A stretch of DNA of 64,000 bases from an uncultured Bacteroidales bacterium (GCA_947303395.1 CAMYYD010000008.1:62001-126000); one strand, 5' to 3'. Counted from the stretch's first letter, positions 34,518-43,948 are shown. The notes: a model not told the origin generated them from the sequence alone. Program-made: numbers and translations.

Positions 34518-37500
34518 TTATTTTATTAAGATTTTTTGTGTCTTTTCATTTAATTTCAAAATGTAAACGCTGGTTTGTACGGACGCGGCGCGCCACGTCC
34601 CAACACCATTGATATATTGTGTGGCAATCATGCGACCCATCACGTCGAAAACTCGTAATTCGCCTTCGCCGGTGATGATGATGTCGTTGCCGCTTTGATA
34701 AGCGAAAATATCGGCCCCTGAGCCTGTCGAAGGGCTGAACACTATCACGAATCTGTCGTGTCTATCGGTTGGCGAGCCAACAAATGTGTAGCTGCTGGTT
34801 TCGGTTAAATCGACAACCACATCTTCTGATTTATCAATCAATTTTACGTTCTGTACGGACGCGCCACGGCACGTCTCTACGGCAATTGTATATTTTCCCA
34901 TTTCTTTTGCCTTGAAATTCAACGGCATCTCGCCTTGGCGTTCTGAACCGACAATAGCGTAATCTTTGCCGTCTTGCGGAATATACAGTTTTGTGCTGCC
35001 GTCGAAGATCTGCAATTTCGTCATGGTGCGGTCGCTGTCGAAACGCACGATGGCACGGTCGATGACACTGCCGTTGTTTCCTTTGCTGAGGTTAATAACC
35101 AATGAGGCATCATCGTCACGGTTGCCTTTTACGTTTTTCGAACTTGAAGTGAATGTCACAACATCGCCGTCAGCATCTGCATGAACGAAGATGCCTTCCA
35201 TCGCGTTAACAGCGCTGCTTGTTGCAGGAATTATCTCCGAACCTTCAGCATTCATACAATAAAAATCTTTATCGACAGTGGCATTCTCACCCCAAGGGTT
35301 ACCCACAAGGTTCCAGCCTTCAAAATCAACATCATCGGTCTTGGTGAGCGTGACAGTGCCGTCGCCGCTGTAAGGTGCGCCTACAAAGTTGAGCGTCACA
35401 TCGTCGCTGTTGGCGTAGAGGTAGCCTTGACCATTTTCCAAAGCATGGAATGGATTCTCATTGTCATCTTGATGGGCTTTATAGTTCTCCCATTCAGCAT
35501 CGGCCGATTGGTTGAAACGGTAGAGGTCGTAGGTGTTGCTGGTGAGAGTATTCACATTCGTAACCCAGGTTTTTCCTGCCAAAGGAGAAGCGATAAGGTA
35601 CCAGCCGGTTTTCACGTTGTTGTCAGCGCCATAACCCACGATGTCTTTTGACAAGGTGACTGTATTCGGGGCTGCGGTGAGATACCCTGGATCGCTATAA
35701 CCGCCATCAATGTGTGCATATCTAACATCATTGTTATTCCAATCATATGATGTATCCATGCCGCCCTTCAAACTTTGACATGCATAAAACATTCCACCAC
35801 TATCATCAATATTAACTTTGTCAGTATCCCATAATGTGCTGACATAAATAGTGGTGAGGTCGTAGCAACTGTAGAACATGCATGCCATATTTCGTACTTC
35901 CGATGTGTTCCACCCAGAAAGGTCTAATGTGGTAAGTTGATGGCATTCGATGAACAAATATGACATATCTTGTACTGCCGACGTGTTCCACCTGGAGATG
36001 TTTAATGAGAACAGTGCCGTGCAGTGGGAAAACAATCCATCTAAATCAGTGGCTTTGGAGGTATCCCATCCAGAGAGATCTAATGTGGTCAGACTTGAGC
36101 AGCCAGTGAACATATTACTCATGTCGACCACTTTGGATGTATTCCATTCAGAGATACCTGTAATTGTGGTCAGGCCATCGCAACCGAAGAACATTTGCTC
36201 CATTGTTGTAACATTTGCGGTGTTCCATCCCGATACATTAATTGTGGTAAGGTTGAAATTGCTGACGAACATCATTTGACAACTTGTCATATTGTCGGTG
36301 TTAACATTGTGAAGGTCAATGGTCGTGCAGTTTTTCATAAAATAGAACAATCTAAAACAACTGCCTGTGAAACTGACATTGCCGGTGGCAGTAACACTTG
36401 TCACATTTGATGTCACGACGTCGTCGCCCCATTTGTTTTCAGCGTTAAACTCACCCCAGTTGAGCGAAAGCGCTCCGGTGGTGCTGTCGTATGTGTAGCG
36501 CGCCAAGACTTCCACTGTGACAGTGGCATCTTCGTCAGCCATAACAAAAGTGTTGTCTTTGATGTAATTGCCGTTAACTAAAAACAGAGCTCTCTCTCCC
36601 TCAGGCACAGTGCCAGTGTAGCTCAACGTGACCTCAGTACCAGGTGTGTAGTATGAAACGTCGTTGAAGCTGGCAGCCGCTGTGGCGGTAGCTGTTATGT
36701 CATCGCCAAGTGTGATGGTGTAAACCTGACGTGCACCATCCTGGTCGCTCGAAGCGCTTGAGCCACCGTTCTCGCTGCCTACACCCACATTTGAGGCATT
36801 TGCTGTGCCCGCCACGGTGCAGTTGTAGTAATAGTTTTGGCTGAGGTATCCTCGATTATAACCAGCGATTGTTCCTACATATTGACCCACTTCCGAAATG
36901 CTCGCTTCCAACACAAGACAATTATTGATTTCTCCATAATTATAGCCTACAATACCACCATAACCTTTATGACCAGAACCATTATAGGTAATACTTGCTG
37001 AACATGTGCAATCCGTAATGATTCCTTCATTTGAATTTGTACCTGCAATGCCTCCGTGAACATCGCAATAAGATCCATGGATATTGACGGTGCCTGTAAC
37101 GTGACAGTTTTGCACTAAGCCCGAGTAATTATTGCCGACGATGCCACCTATTCTGTTTCCACCAGTAATGCGAGTGTCGGAGAGGGTTAGATTCTTAATA
37201 GTTCCAGCGTACAAGCAGCCAATGAAACCAATATCGTCATTTAAAGTGTTGTAAATGCGGATACCTCTAACAGTGTAGCCACAGCCATCAAAGATGCCTT
37301 GGAATGGTGTTAATACTCGACGACCGATGGCGGTGTAGTTGTTCTCAGTGCTGGTGACATTGTCCCAGTTTGTAGTGTATGAATAGGTGATATCGTTACC
37401 CAACTTGAAATACTTTTCATAGAAATCGTTGGCTGTGTAGCTATCGATGCCGTTCACGTTCTTGGCCAATAGGTTGAGACCGGTAGTGGTGGTGATGATA

Positions 37501-40500
37501 TATGGATGCTCCTCACTGCCGTCGGCGCCGTCAGCGATACCCCACACGTCGGTGAATGTGGCGCTGACAGTAACATCAGATGCTGGCATATCAAAACTGT
37601 TGCCGCTGATGGCATGCATGCTGCCGTCGTCGTATGTGTAAGCTAAGTTATATCCGGTGTTAACAGTGCCAGTATAGCTTAGTGCGACGTTCTGTGTGGC
37701 ACCGCTGTAGATAGTAGTAGCGGTGCCGTTATTGTAGCTGAGAGCCGTGATGCCGATGGCGGTGAGGCCACTCAAACTGTACGCTGTCTGGTTTCCCGCC
37801 AAGGCGATGTTCTCTTCCAATGTGATGACACGTGCACGACGGGCACCGTTGCAGTCGCTACCGTTCACGCCGCCAATGCTGGAGGTGTAGTAGTTGTTTG
37901 TTAGCATACCCCCATTATTAGTGCCTACAATGGATCCCCTACTTCCACCATTATATATAGTACCGATAAAGATACAGTCTTTTATAGTGCCTTGATAAGT
38001 GTTTCCCGCAATTCCGCCGAAGTTAGATCCGATACCATCAGTGAGGGTGGCTGCACTGACACAGCCACTAATAGTACCATACGACTGTTGTCCCACGATG
38101 CCGCCATGATAAGACACACCATTTTTACAAAGGCGAATGGTCACATCGTTTTCAACACGGCAATTTGTCACGGTACAATGATCAGTTTCTCCAATGATAC
38201 CACCGACATTTTGAGCGCCAACAATAATGCTATTGGCAAGTATGACGTTCTTAACCGTACCATGACTAACTTTTCCGAAAAGACCTTGACATTTGATATC
38301 TGTATGGATACGAATGCCGCTTATGGTTTTGTTGTTGCCATCGAAGGTGCCGTAGAATTTATAGCTGCCAGTGCCGATGGGAGTATAGTTGCTCTCATCC
38401 TCGTCGAGGCCTTCATAGCTATAGGTGATGTCGGCACCCAATTTGAAATGCGTTCCATTGAAGTTGTTGGAGGTGTAGCCATCGATGCCGTTCACATTCT
38501 TGGCCAATAAGTCGAGACCTGTGGTGTTAGTAATAATATATGGATGCTCCTCTGTGCCGTCGGCAGCTGGTGTGTTGGTGACACCCCAAACGTCGGAGAC
38601 GATGGCGCTCACACTGACGTTATTGTCAGGCATGGTGAGAGTGTTGCCATTGACGGTGGCGTTATTTGTGGCAGTAAAGCCAGTGCATCCGTAACCCAAA
38701 GCCAGCGCACTATTGTATCTCAGCTTGACGTTTTGTGTGGCTCCGCTGTAGAGAGTAGTGGTGGTGCCGTCGTTGTAGTTGAGGGCCGTGGTGCCAATGG
38801 CGGTGAGACCAGTCAAGCTGTACGCTGTCTGGTCGCCCACAAGAGCTATGTTTTCATCTAAAGTGATGACACGGGCACGGCGAGCACCGTCACAGTCGTT
38901 GCCGCTGGGGTTTGCTATGCCAACGCCAACGCCCCAAATACCCTCTGTGGTGTAGTAGTTGTTGGTAAGGATGCCTGCGTTTGTTCCTGCAATGGCACCG
39001 TAGTAATTATATGCATCGACGGTGCTTCCAGTATACAAACAGTTCTTGACAGTACCAGTAGAGGCGTTCCCACCAACGATGCCACCATAATTTCTGACGT
39101 TAAGCATATCATTTCTGTCGACGATGGCTGCGCTGATGCAGCCGGAGACAGTACCTAGGTTCTCACCAACGATGCCTCCATGATAAAGAGAAATATAGTC
39201 TTTCGGTAATATTTCAACAGAACCTTCTATGCGGCAATTCGTCAAGATACCATTATTCCGACCTGCGATGCCACCGACATTAGTTTTGCCTTTAAATATG
39301 CTGTTAGCAAGAACAACGTTCTTCACCGTGCCATTGATACCGACACTTTTGAATACACCTTGGGAATCGTTGGTAGTGTAGACTCGGATGCCGCTGATGG
39401 TCTTGTTGTCGCCGTCGAAGGTGCCATGGAATTTATAGCTGCCAGTGCCGATGGGTGTATAGTTGCTCTCATTCTCGTCGAGGCCTTCATAGCCATAGGT
39501 GATGTCGGCGCCCAGCTTGAAGAACTTGTTGTTGTATTCATTGCCTCCGTTCACGTTGGATGCCAGCAGGTCGAGTTGAGAAGGATACATAATGACGTAT
39601 GGGTCTTCCTCACTGTCGCCGCTGCCAGTCCAAGGGATGGTAGTCCATTGCGCGTAAAGATCGATGATGGCTCCGTCCTCGGTGGTGAGACCTAAGACTT
39701 CCTGGCTGTTGCTGTAGCTATCGCCGTTTCCGCCAGGCTGGGTGTTCCATCCTGCAAAGTTGAATCCCTCGCGGATGAAAGCATTGACGGTGAGATTCTG
39801 CGCCACGCCATATTCGAAGACCTGATCGCTCATAGTCCCTGTAACAGGGAAGACAACACTTCCATTCCCATTGAAACGGAAGGTGTAGGTGCTCCAGCGA
39901 ATTGGGAATGTGGTGCTGGCTGAGCCGGTGTAGCTGCCCGTGCCAGTAGCGGTGACGATGCCGTTGCCAGCCGAGGTGTTGTTAGCCCATGCTAAAGTGT
40001 AGTTAGTGCTCTCAGTGAGTTGCACCCTATTTTCAACATTCACGATACCCTTGTAGAAATACACCGTCGGATGCGGCTCGATGGCAGTGGTGTTCACCAC
40101 ATATTCGTTTGCCAACCCAGCGAATGAGGTGTTGGTGGCGGCAAGAGTGTAAGTGGCTGTACAAGTGACACCTGTAAAGGTCTTGTTGAAACTGCTGTTG
40201 CTGCCTTGATAATAGTTACCCGAAAGGTCGTTGAAGAGACTGTTTTCAATGCCAGTAATCGCCAAAGTGGTACCCGCATTGGCGTTGATAGTGCCTTTGA
40301 AAGTAATCACATTGGTGTTGTCACCTGCCACATATTCCACATCGCCCCATGATGTGTTCAATTTTTTGTATGCTCCTGAGATATGAACAATCTCGTTGAA
40401 CGGCACGCTGATATAGAAAGTGTTGCCTTTGACATAAGGTCCTGCCGAGACCGTGATACCTGTTGTGCTGTTGTTGAGGAGATTCGGATTGGTGGCGTCG

Positions 40501-41594
40501 CAAAGTGCCATGCGGACGAAGAAGTCCTTGTAACCCCAAGTGTCGTCGTTGTCACCGCCGGCATCGAAACGGGTGGTGATGTACGACACGTCAGCGTCGA
40601 GGATCACTGAGCCTGTGCCACTGCCGCTGGTGCCACTCTTGTACTTCTGTTGCCAAAGCTTTCCGGTGGATAGGCTGAACTCGTCGGTGCCTGTGCCACG
40701 GTGTGGGAAGTAGGCCTTGCCTGTGGAGTTGCTGCCATCAGCAAGCTCATAGCAAACTTTGTAAACGGAGTTGGTTGGACCATTGTTTATCACTCCGTTT
40801 CCATCGGCACCATCGTAGGAGTGAGTAGCGCTACCTGCGACAATCTGCACGTACTGATAGCCGTCGTCGCGCTCTTTTTCAGTGAAGCACACGGTGGCGT
40901 ATATCTTGTAACCTATAGCTTTCAGGTAGCTGGCCGTAGCGCCTGTGCTGTTGATAAGGCTGCTGGTGCTCACCTGGGCAGGCTTATTTGCGTAGTCGTA
41001 GCTGTCGTCGATAAGCACGTATCCTTTGAGTCCGTTGTCGTCGTTTGCCTCAACCCAACCTGATGGCGGTGTGAAGCTGACATCGAGATATTTGCTGCTG
41101 CTCATGCCGCTTGAGAAACTGCTGCCGCTGAAAGTGACAAGATTGGAGACGCTTTTGCTCACCTTGGCATTGCTGAACTGAGTGCCAGTAGTCATATTGC
41201 GGTCGTAATAAGCCAGCTGGAATCCGTTGACATCGAGCACCTCGAAGCGATAGGAACGCTGACTGGTGCTCTGATATTTGAAAGCGTCGGTATCCGCCGC
41301 ACGTTCAGTAACTTCCACTGTCTTGGTAGTAATGCCTTCAGGGAAGATGTAGTCGTTGCTCACTGCAGTGTAGTGCTCTACAGCATATGCCGAGAGGTTC
41401 ACCGTGCGGTATTTGATGGTCTGTGCCGGCAGACTGCTTCCGCTACGCGTGATGGTGAACGTGGTTTTGTGGGTGCTACCGTTGTACGATGCCTCAATGG
41501 TGAAGGTCTGAGCCCAGACATTCTGTCCAAAAGCGACAGCCGCCAAAACCATTATTGTTGAAATGATTTGCTTGAAAGTAAAAGTTTTTCTCAT
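34518..41594 (-). CDS. giant T9SS-secreted adhesin-like protein (2358 aa)
   Basis: Signal peptide about 1-28 (NVWAQ). N-terminal Calx-beta-like strands (30-100), Ig-like parts, an InlB-type repeat at about 570-645, then three long tandem modules starting near residues 650, 1000 and 1350. Each opens with a W-rich DPY or HPYI segment, then LLA.NVNG and KLGADITY, then GLUG repeats (GTFDGDNKTISGIRV; VGGIAGR). After these come Ig-like strands, a BspA/DUF285 leucine-rich block at about 1715-1965 (TTLDLSGWDTSKATD; NMFTGCSSL), and a T9SS domain at about 2278-2358. Two in-frame palindromes lie at 34581 and 34853. It starts the adhesin operon, divergent from the AraC gene. Confidence 0.87.
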   Translation of the reverse strand: MRKTFTFKQIISTIMVLAAVAFGQNVWAQTFTIEASYNGSTHKTTFTITRSGSSLPAQTIKYRTVNLSAYAVEHYTAVSNDYIFPEGITTKTVEVTERAADTDAFKYQSTSQRSYRFEVLDVNGFQLAYYDRNMTTGTQFSNAKVSKSVSNLVTFSGSSFSSGMSSSKYLDVSFTPPSGWVEANDDNGLKGYVLIDDSYDYANKPAQVSTSSLINSTGATASYLKAIGYKIYATVCFTEKERDDGYQYVQIVAGSATHSYDGADGNGVINNGPTNSVYKVCYELADGSNSTGKAYFPHRGTGTDEFSLSTGKLWQQKYKSGTSGSGTGSVILDADVSYITTRFDAGGDNDDTWGYKDFFVRMALCDATNPNLLNNSTTGITVSAGPYVKGNTFYISVPFNEIVHISGAYKKLNTSWGDVEYVAGDNTNVITFKGTINANAGTTLAITGIENSLFNDLSGNYYQGSNSSFNKTFTGVTCTATYTLAATNTSFAGLANEYVVNTTAIEPHPTVYFYKGIVNVENRVQLTESTNYTLAWANNTSAGNGIVTATGTGSYTGSASTTFPIRWSTYTFRFNGNGSVVFPVTGTMSDQVFEYGVAQNLTVNAFIREGFNFAGWNTQPGGNGDSYSNSQEVLGLTTEDGAIIDLYAQWTTIPWTGSGDSEEDPYVIMYPSQLDLLASNVNGGNEYNNKFFKLGADITYGYEGLDENESNYTPIGTGSYKFHGTFDGDNKTISGIRVYTTNDSQGVFKSVGINGTVKNVVLANSIFKGKTNVGGIAGRNNGILTNCRIEGSVEILPKDYISLYHGGIVGENLGTVSGCISAAIVDRNDMLNVRNYGGIVGGNASTGTVKNCLYTGSTVDAYNYYGAIAGTNAGILTNNYYTTEGIWGVGVGIANPSGNDCDGARRARVITLDENIALVGDQTAYSLTGLTAIGTTALNYNDGTTTTLYSGATQNVKLRYNSALALGYGCTGFTATNNATVNGNTLTMPDNNVSVSAIVSDVWGVTNTPAADGTEEHPYIITNTTGLDLLAKNVNGIDGYTSNNFNGTHFKLGADITYSYEGLDEDESNYTPIGTGSYKFYGTFDGNNKTISGIRIHTDIKCQGLFGKVSHGTVKNVILANSIIVGAQNVGGIIGETDHCTVTNCRVENDVTIRLCKNGVSYHGGIVGQQSYGTISGCVSAATLTDGIGSNFGGIAGNTYQGTIKDCIFIGTIYNGGSRGSIVGTNNGGMLTNNYYTSSIGGVNGSDCNGARRARVITLEENIALAGNQTAYSLSGLTAIGITALSYNNGTATTIYSGATQNVALSYTGTVNTGYNLAYTYDDGSMHAISGNSFDMPASDVTVSATFTDVWGIADGADGSEEHPYIITTTTGLNLLAKNVNGIDSYTANDFYEKYFKLGNDITYSYTTNWDNVTSTENNYTAIGRRVLTPFQGIFDGCGYTVRGIRIYNTLNDDIGFIGCLYAGTIKNLTLSDTRITGGNRIGGIVGNNYSGLVQNCHVTGTVNIHGSYCDVHGGIAGTNSNEGIITDCTCSASITYNGSGHKGYGGIVGYNYGEINNCLVLEASISEVGQYVGTIAGYNRGYLSQNYYYNCTVAGTANASNVGVGSENGGSSASSDQDGARQVYTITLGDDITATATAAASFNDVSYYTPGTEVTLSYTGTVPEGERALFLVNGNYIKDNTFVMADEDATVTVEVLARYTYDSTTGALSLNWGEFNAENKWGDDVVTSNVTSVTATGNVSFTGSCFRLFYFMKNCTTIDLHNVNTDNMTSCQMMFVSNFNLTTINVSGWNTANVTTMEQMFFGCDGLTTITGISEWNTSKVVDMSNMFTGCSSLTTLDLSGWDTSKATDLDGLFSHCTALFSLNISRWNTSAVQDMSYLFIECHQLTTLDLSGWNTSEVRNMACMFYSCYDLTTIYVSTLWDTDKVNIDDSGGMFYACQSLKGGMDTSYDWNNNDVRYAHIDGGYSDPGYLTAAPNTVTLSKDIVGYGADNNVKTGWYLIASPLAGKTWVTNVNTLTSNTYDLYRFNQSADAEWENYKAHQDDNENPFHALENGQGYLYANSDDVTLNFVGAPYSGDGTVTLTKTDDVDFEGWNLVGNPWGENATVDKDFYCMNAEGSEIIPATSSAVNAMEGIFVHADADGDVVTFTSSSKNVKGNRDDDASLVINLSKGNNGSVIDRAIVRFDSDRTMTKLQIFDGSTKLYIPQDGKDYAIVGSERQGEMPLNFKAKEMGKYTIAVETCRGASVQNVKLIDKSEDVVVDLTETSSYTFVGSPTDRHDRFVIVFSPSTGSGADIFAYQSGNDIIITGEGELRVFDVMGRMIATQYINGVGTWRAASVQTSVYILKLNEKTQKILIK
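34581..34600. repeat. REP palindrome in frame in the 2358-aa adhesin tail
   Basis: GGACG / CGTCC arms around GGCGCGCC, with one mismatched pair. In the protein this reads TWRAASVQ just before the final SVYILKL strand. Confidence 0.85.
34853..34880. repeat. 28-base REP palindrome in frame in the 2358-aa adhesin
   Basis: Same length as the element at 8936-8963 and identical at 25 of 28 positions by eye. It encodes VETCRGASVQ where the sister adhesin has NFNGTDMNN. Confidence 0.88.
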
Positions 41595-41633
41595 GTATAA
41601 TTTTTATTATTTATATCTTGATTTTTGAGAGTG

Positions 41634-41641
41634 CAAAAATA
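41634..41641 (-). promoter_or_regulatory. promoter of the giant adhesin operon
   Basis: TATTTTTG on the minus strand, 39 bases before the 41594 ATG, with no -33 TTG. A direct repeat (41661-41698) sits where -33 and upstream contacts should be, so activation by a bound regulator is likely. Confidence 0.65.
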
Positions 41642-41660
41642 TACTAAAAATAGCGAACGG

Positions 41661-41698
41661 ATTTTATTCTGCGTGTAAAAGATTTTATTTTGCGTGTA
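41661..41698. promoter_or_regulatory. two 17-base direct repeats spaced one 21-bp period apart (operator candidate)
   Basis: ATTTTATTCTGCGTGTA (41661-41677) and ATTTTATTTTGCGTGTA (41682-41698) differ at one position. The 21-bp period is two helical turns, as in many AraC-family binding sites. The pair is between the adhesin operon and the AraC regulator gene. Confidence 0.75.
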
Positions 41699-41738
41699 TT
41701 TGGTGTCGCAATTTTAAGAATTGAGACAAATATTTTTG

Positions 41739-41746
41739 TATTTTTG
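41739..41746 (+). promoter_or_regulatory. promoter of the membrane AraC regulator
   Basis: TATTTTTG, 27 bases before the ATG at 41774. The upstream repeats at 41661-41698 would be near -50 to -90 for this promoter. Confidence 0.65.
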
Positions 41747-41773
41747 CGCCCTCAAATATTAATAAAAGGTATA

Positions 41774-42808
41774 ATGAAGGAGATGCAGTTTTCGGCAGTG
41801 GTGATGACGACGCTGATGGCGCTGGCGCTGTTGTTCATGTTGCCGACCAAGGTCAATGAAGACCATGCGGCGAATCGCTCGCGCTGGCTCATGACAGGCG
41901 GTCTCGTGCTGATTGGAGTGCAGTTCCTCATTCAATATCTCAGTGGCATGCGCTCTTCCAACATAATGCATGCCGTGATGATAAACCTGGTGCATTTCAT
42001 CCCAGCCGCGGTGCTGATGTCGCTCAGCATCATCAACCTGGAACGTCAGGGAAACATCAAACGCATAGAATGGATTATAGGATTGGCGACTTGGATTGTG
42101 GCTACCGGACTCGTGCTCTGCAAAGCGCTTGTGGCAGCCAGTGTGATTTATGGAATCATGCAGATTTACTATAGCTTTCTGCAACTTCATGAGCTGTCGC
42201 GTCTTGAGTTTATGCTCGACGACTATTACGACGACGGTCGCCAAGGACTCCTCTGGTGGATGAGGCTCACCATTATGATTCTCGCCTTCACCACGGTGAT
42301 GGTGCCACTCATGATTTTCAGCGAAGGCTTGATTCTTGGATGTTTCGCGATGCTGCTGTTTATTGGTATTTTTTACATGTGGTTCTGCTTTGTGCGTTAC
42401 GTCGTCACCGGCGCGTCGAGTCATGTGCTTGAAGCCGAGCAGAGCGCCGAACAGGAGGAACACGCGATATCAGCGACACCTGAATCGCTGCAAAGAGCCG
42501 AAAAAGCTGTGGAAAAATGGACATCAGCAGGCGGACATCTGCACAGCGGCACCACCAAGCCTATGGCGGCTCAAGAGATGAAACTGCCGCAATATCTGTT
42601 GTCGGCCTGGATCAAGGCGCAAGGCCACTCCTCTTATTCAAAATGGATCACCACATTGCGCGTTGAAGAGGCGAAACATGCGCTCCGCGAGCATCCCGAA
42701 TGGTCAAACGAAGCCGTCGCCGACCACTGCGGCATCAGCCGCTCCCACTTCCAGCGAGTGTTTTTGGAAATAACAGGAGTTACTCCGACACAGTTTCAGA
42801 AAAATTAA
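41774..42808 (+). CDS. membrane-anchored AraC-family transcription regulator
   Basis: A 344-residue protein with six or seven hydrophobic helices in residues about 4-210 (e.g. VVMTTLMALALLFMLP; FAMLLFIGIFYMWFCFV), a linker, and a C-terminal AraC-type double helix-turn-helix at about 245-344 ending with HCGISRSHFQRVF and GVTPTQFQKN. It would sense a signal at the membrane and bind DNA at the inner face. The ATG at 41774 is chosen because an aaaagg site precedes it and upstream codons extend past the promoter box. It is divergent from the giant adhesin operon, with a repeat operator between, so it is the likely regulator; that is inference. Confidence 0.85.
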   Translation: MKEMQFSAVVMTTLMALALLFMLPTKVNEDHAANRSRWLMTGGLVLIGVQFLIQYLSGMRSSNIMHAVMINLVHFIPAAVLMSLSIINLERQGNIKRIEWIIGLATWIVATGLVLCKALVAASVIYGIMQIYYSFLQLHELSRLEFMLDDYYDDGRQGLLWWMRLTIMILAFTTVMVPLMIFSEGLILGCFAMLLFIGIFYMWFCFVRYVVTGASSHVLEAEQSAEQEEHAISATPESLQRAEKAVEKWTSAGGHLHSGTTKPMAAQEMKLPQYLLSAWIKAQGHSSYSKWITTLRVEEAKHALREHPEWSNEAVADHCGISRSHFQRVFLEITGVTPTQFQKN

Positions 42809-42828
42809 CTGACTAACTGAACAACTGA

Positions 42829-43293
42829 CTAACTGAATAACTTCAAGAGCCCTTTACATCCTTCGGTGATATCCCTAATCGTCGTCTCAAAATCCCCAGT
42901 ATACCAAGGATCCGCAACGTCGCGATGCTTCCCGGCATAGTCCATCAGGAGCGATATTTTATGTTCGGCGTCTTCACCAAGCATCCTTTTCAAATTCCTT
43001 AGATTATTCTCATCCATTGCGATGATGAAATCGTAATAATCATAGTCTTTTCTGGTGATTTGCCTTGCCTGCCTCGAGTTGAATGTTATGCCTTTCTGAG
43101 TCAAAATCCTTTTCGCCGGCGGATAGATGTCGTTCCCAATTTCCTCGGTCGATGTCGCCGCCGACGCAATCTCAAACTCCCCTGCCCTTCCAGCCTTCTC
43201 AACCATATCTTTCAGAATAAACTCCGCCATCGGACTCCGGCAGATATTGCCATGGCAGATGAAAAGAATGCGATGGTTTTGCATAAGATTCAT
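42829..43293 (-). CDS. low molecular weight protein-tyrosine phosphatase
   Basis: A 154-residue cytoplasmic phosphatase of the LMW-PTP family. The signature ILFICHGNICRSPMAEFI has the catalytic Cys (in C-x5-R, about residues 14-20), and the general acid is the Asp in DPWYTGDF near residue 121. Such enzymes remove phosphate from tyrosine in polysaccharide-export kinases or other targets. No kinase gene is adjacent. The HicB-like gene lies four bases upstream in the same direction, so they may be cotranscribed. Confidence 0.93.
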   Translation of the reverse strand: MNLMQNHRILFICHGNICRSPMAEFILKDMVEKAGRAGEFEIASAATSTEEIGNDIYPPAKRILTQKGITFNSRQARQITRKDYDYYDFIIAMDENNLRNLKRMLGEDAEHKISLLMDYAGKHRDVADPWYTGDFETTIRDITEGCKGLLKLFS

Positions 43294-43297
43294 TCAA

Positions 43298-43711
43298 TTA
43301 ACAAACCGACAACAATTCTCGTCCTATTTCATGAACGCCATCGACAATACGCTGACGTTGCGCTGGACGCGGATTGCGCAAGCCGTTGGCATAATGAGAT
43401 AAAAGCCGTTGGTTTATACCAGTAACACGGCTCAATGCAGCCATCTTAGCATACGGCTCACAAGCATGAAGCAGCGACGCCACATCAACATAATTATAAT
43501 CAAAAGTATAATCGCCTGTGACTAGCCATTGTGGAACAAAATCGCCATCTTGAAGCATGCCGTCTATATGAAAACGGAGGGTGTCGGAAATTTCCTTTTT
43601 TAACTCATTGATATCATGAGCTGTAACAACAACAGAACCCGGCACATTGTCGCCCAATGCCGCACAGAAGTTCTTTTCAATCCATTCAATATTAACTTTA
43701 ATTGTTTCCAT
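43298..43711 (-). CDS. HicB-like antitoxin with helix-turn-helix, no HicA partner
   Basis: A 137-residue protein. The N-terminal part is the HicB partial RNase H-like fold (VNIEWIEKNFCAALGDNVPG; LRFHIDGMLQDGDFVP), and the C-terminal part has a helix-turn-helix (MAALSRVTGINQRLLSHYANG) typical of HicB antitoxins that repress their own operon. No HicA toxin gene (about 60-80 codons) is visible on either side, so this is an orphan or the toxin was lost. The ATG at 43711 is used; a TTG codon 12 bases further upstream is less likely. It lies just upstream of the phosphatase gene. Confidence 0.72.
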   Translation of the reverse strand: METIKVNIEWIEKNFCAALGDNVPGSVVVTAHDINELKKEISDTLRFHIDGMLQDGDFVPQWLVTGDYTFDYNYVDVASLLHACEPYAKMAALSRVTGINQRLLSHYANGLRNPRPAQRQRIVDGVHEIGRELLSVC

Positions 43712-43902
43712 AAAATATATCAAAATACTAATCCACCCATTAAATTAACGATGCAAAGATATAAAAAATAATATCATGAAGATATTTTTTGAAAAATAAT
43801 TTTTACATCAACTTTATCCAGATTTGGATGTCCAGTTTTTTATTAAAAGTGTTATGATTCTGCAAGTATGATTGCAAAATCCCAACAATCTACACAAAAT
43901 AG

Positions 43903-43948
43903 TAAAAAAACTGTGCCAAACTAACAGTTTTATAGAATGGCACAGTTT
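43903..43948 (-). terminator. intrinsic terminator of the four-gene lipoprotein operon
   Basis: Arms AAACTGTGCCA / TGGCACAGTTT (11 bp, 43908-43918 and 43938-43948), followed on the minus strand by a run of Ts. It lies 22 bases after the stop at 43971. Confidence 0.85.

Noticed and set aside
36700..39650. Repeated modules as a possible CRISPR-like array
   Set aside because: The units are about 1 kb, lie in one reading frame, and have no short repeats with unique spacers.
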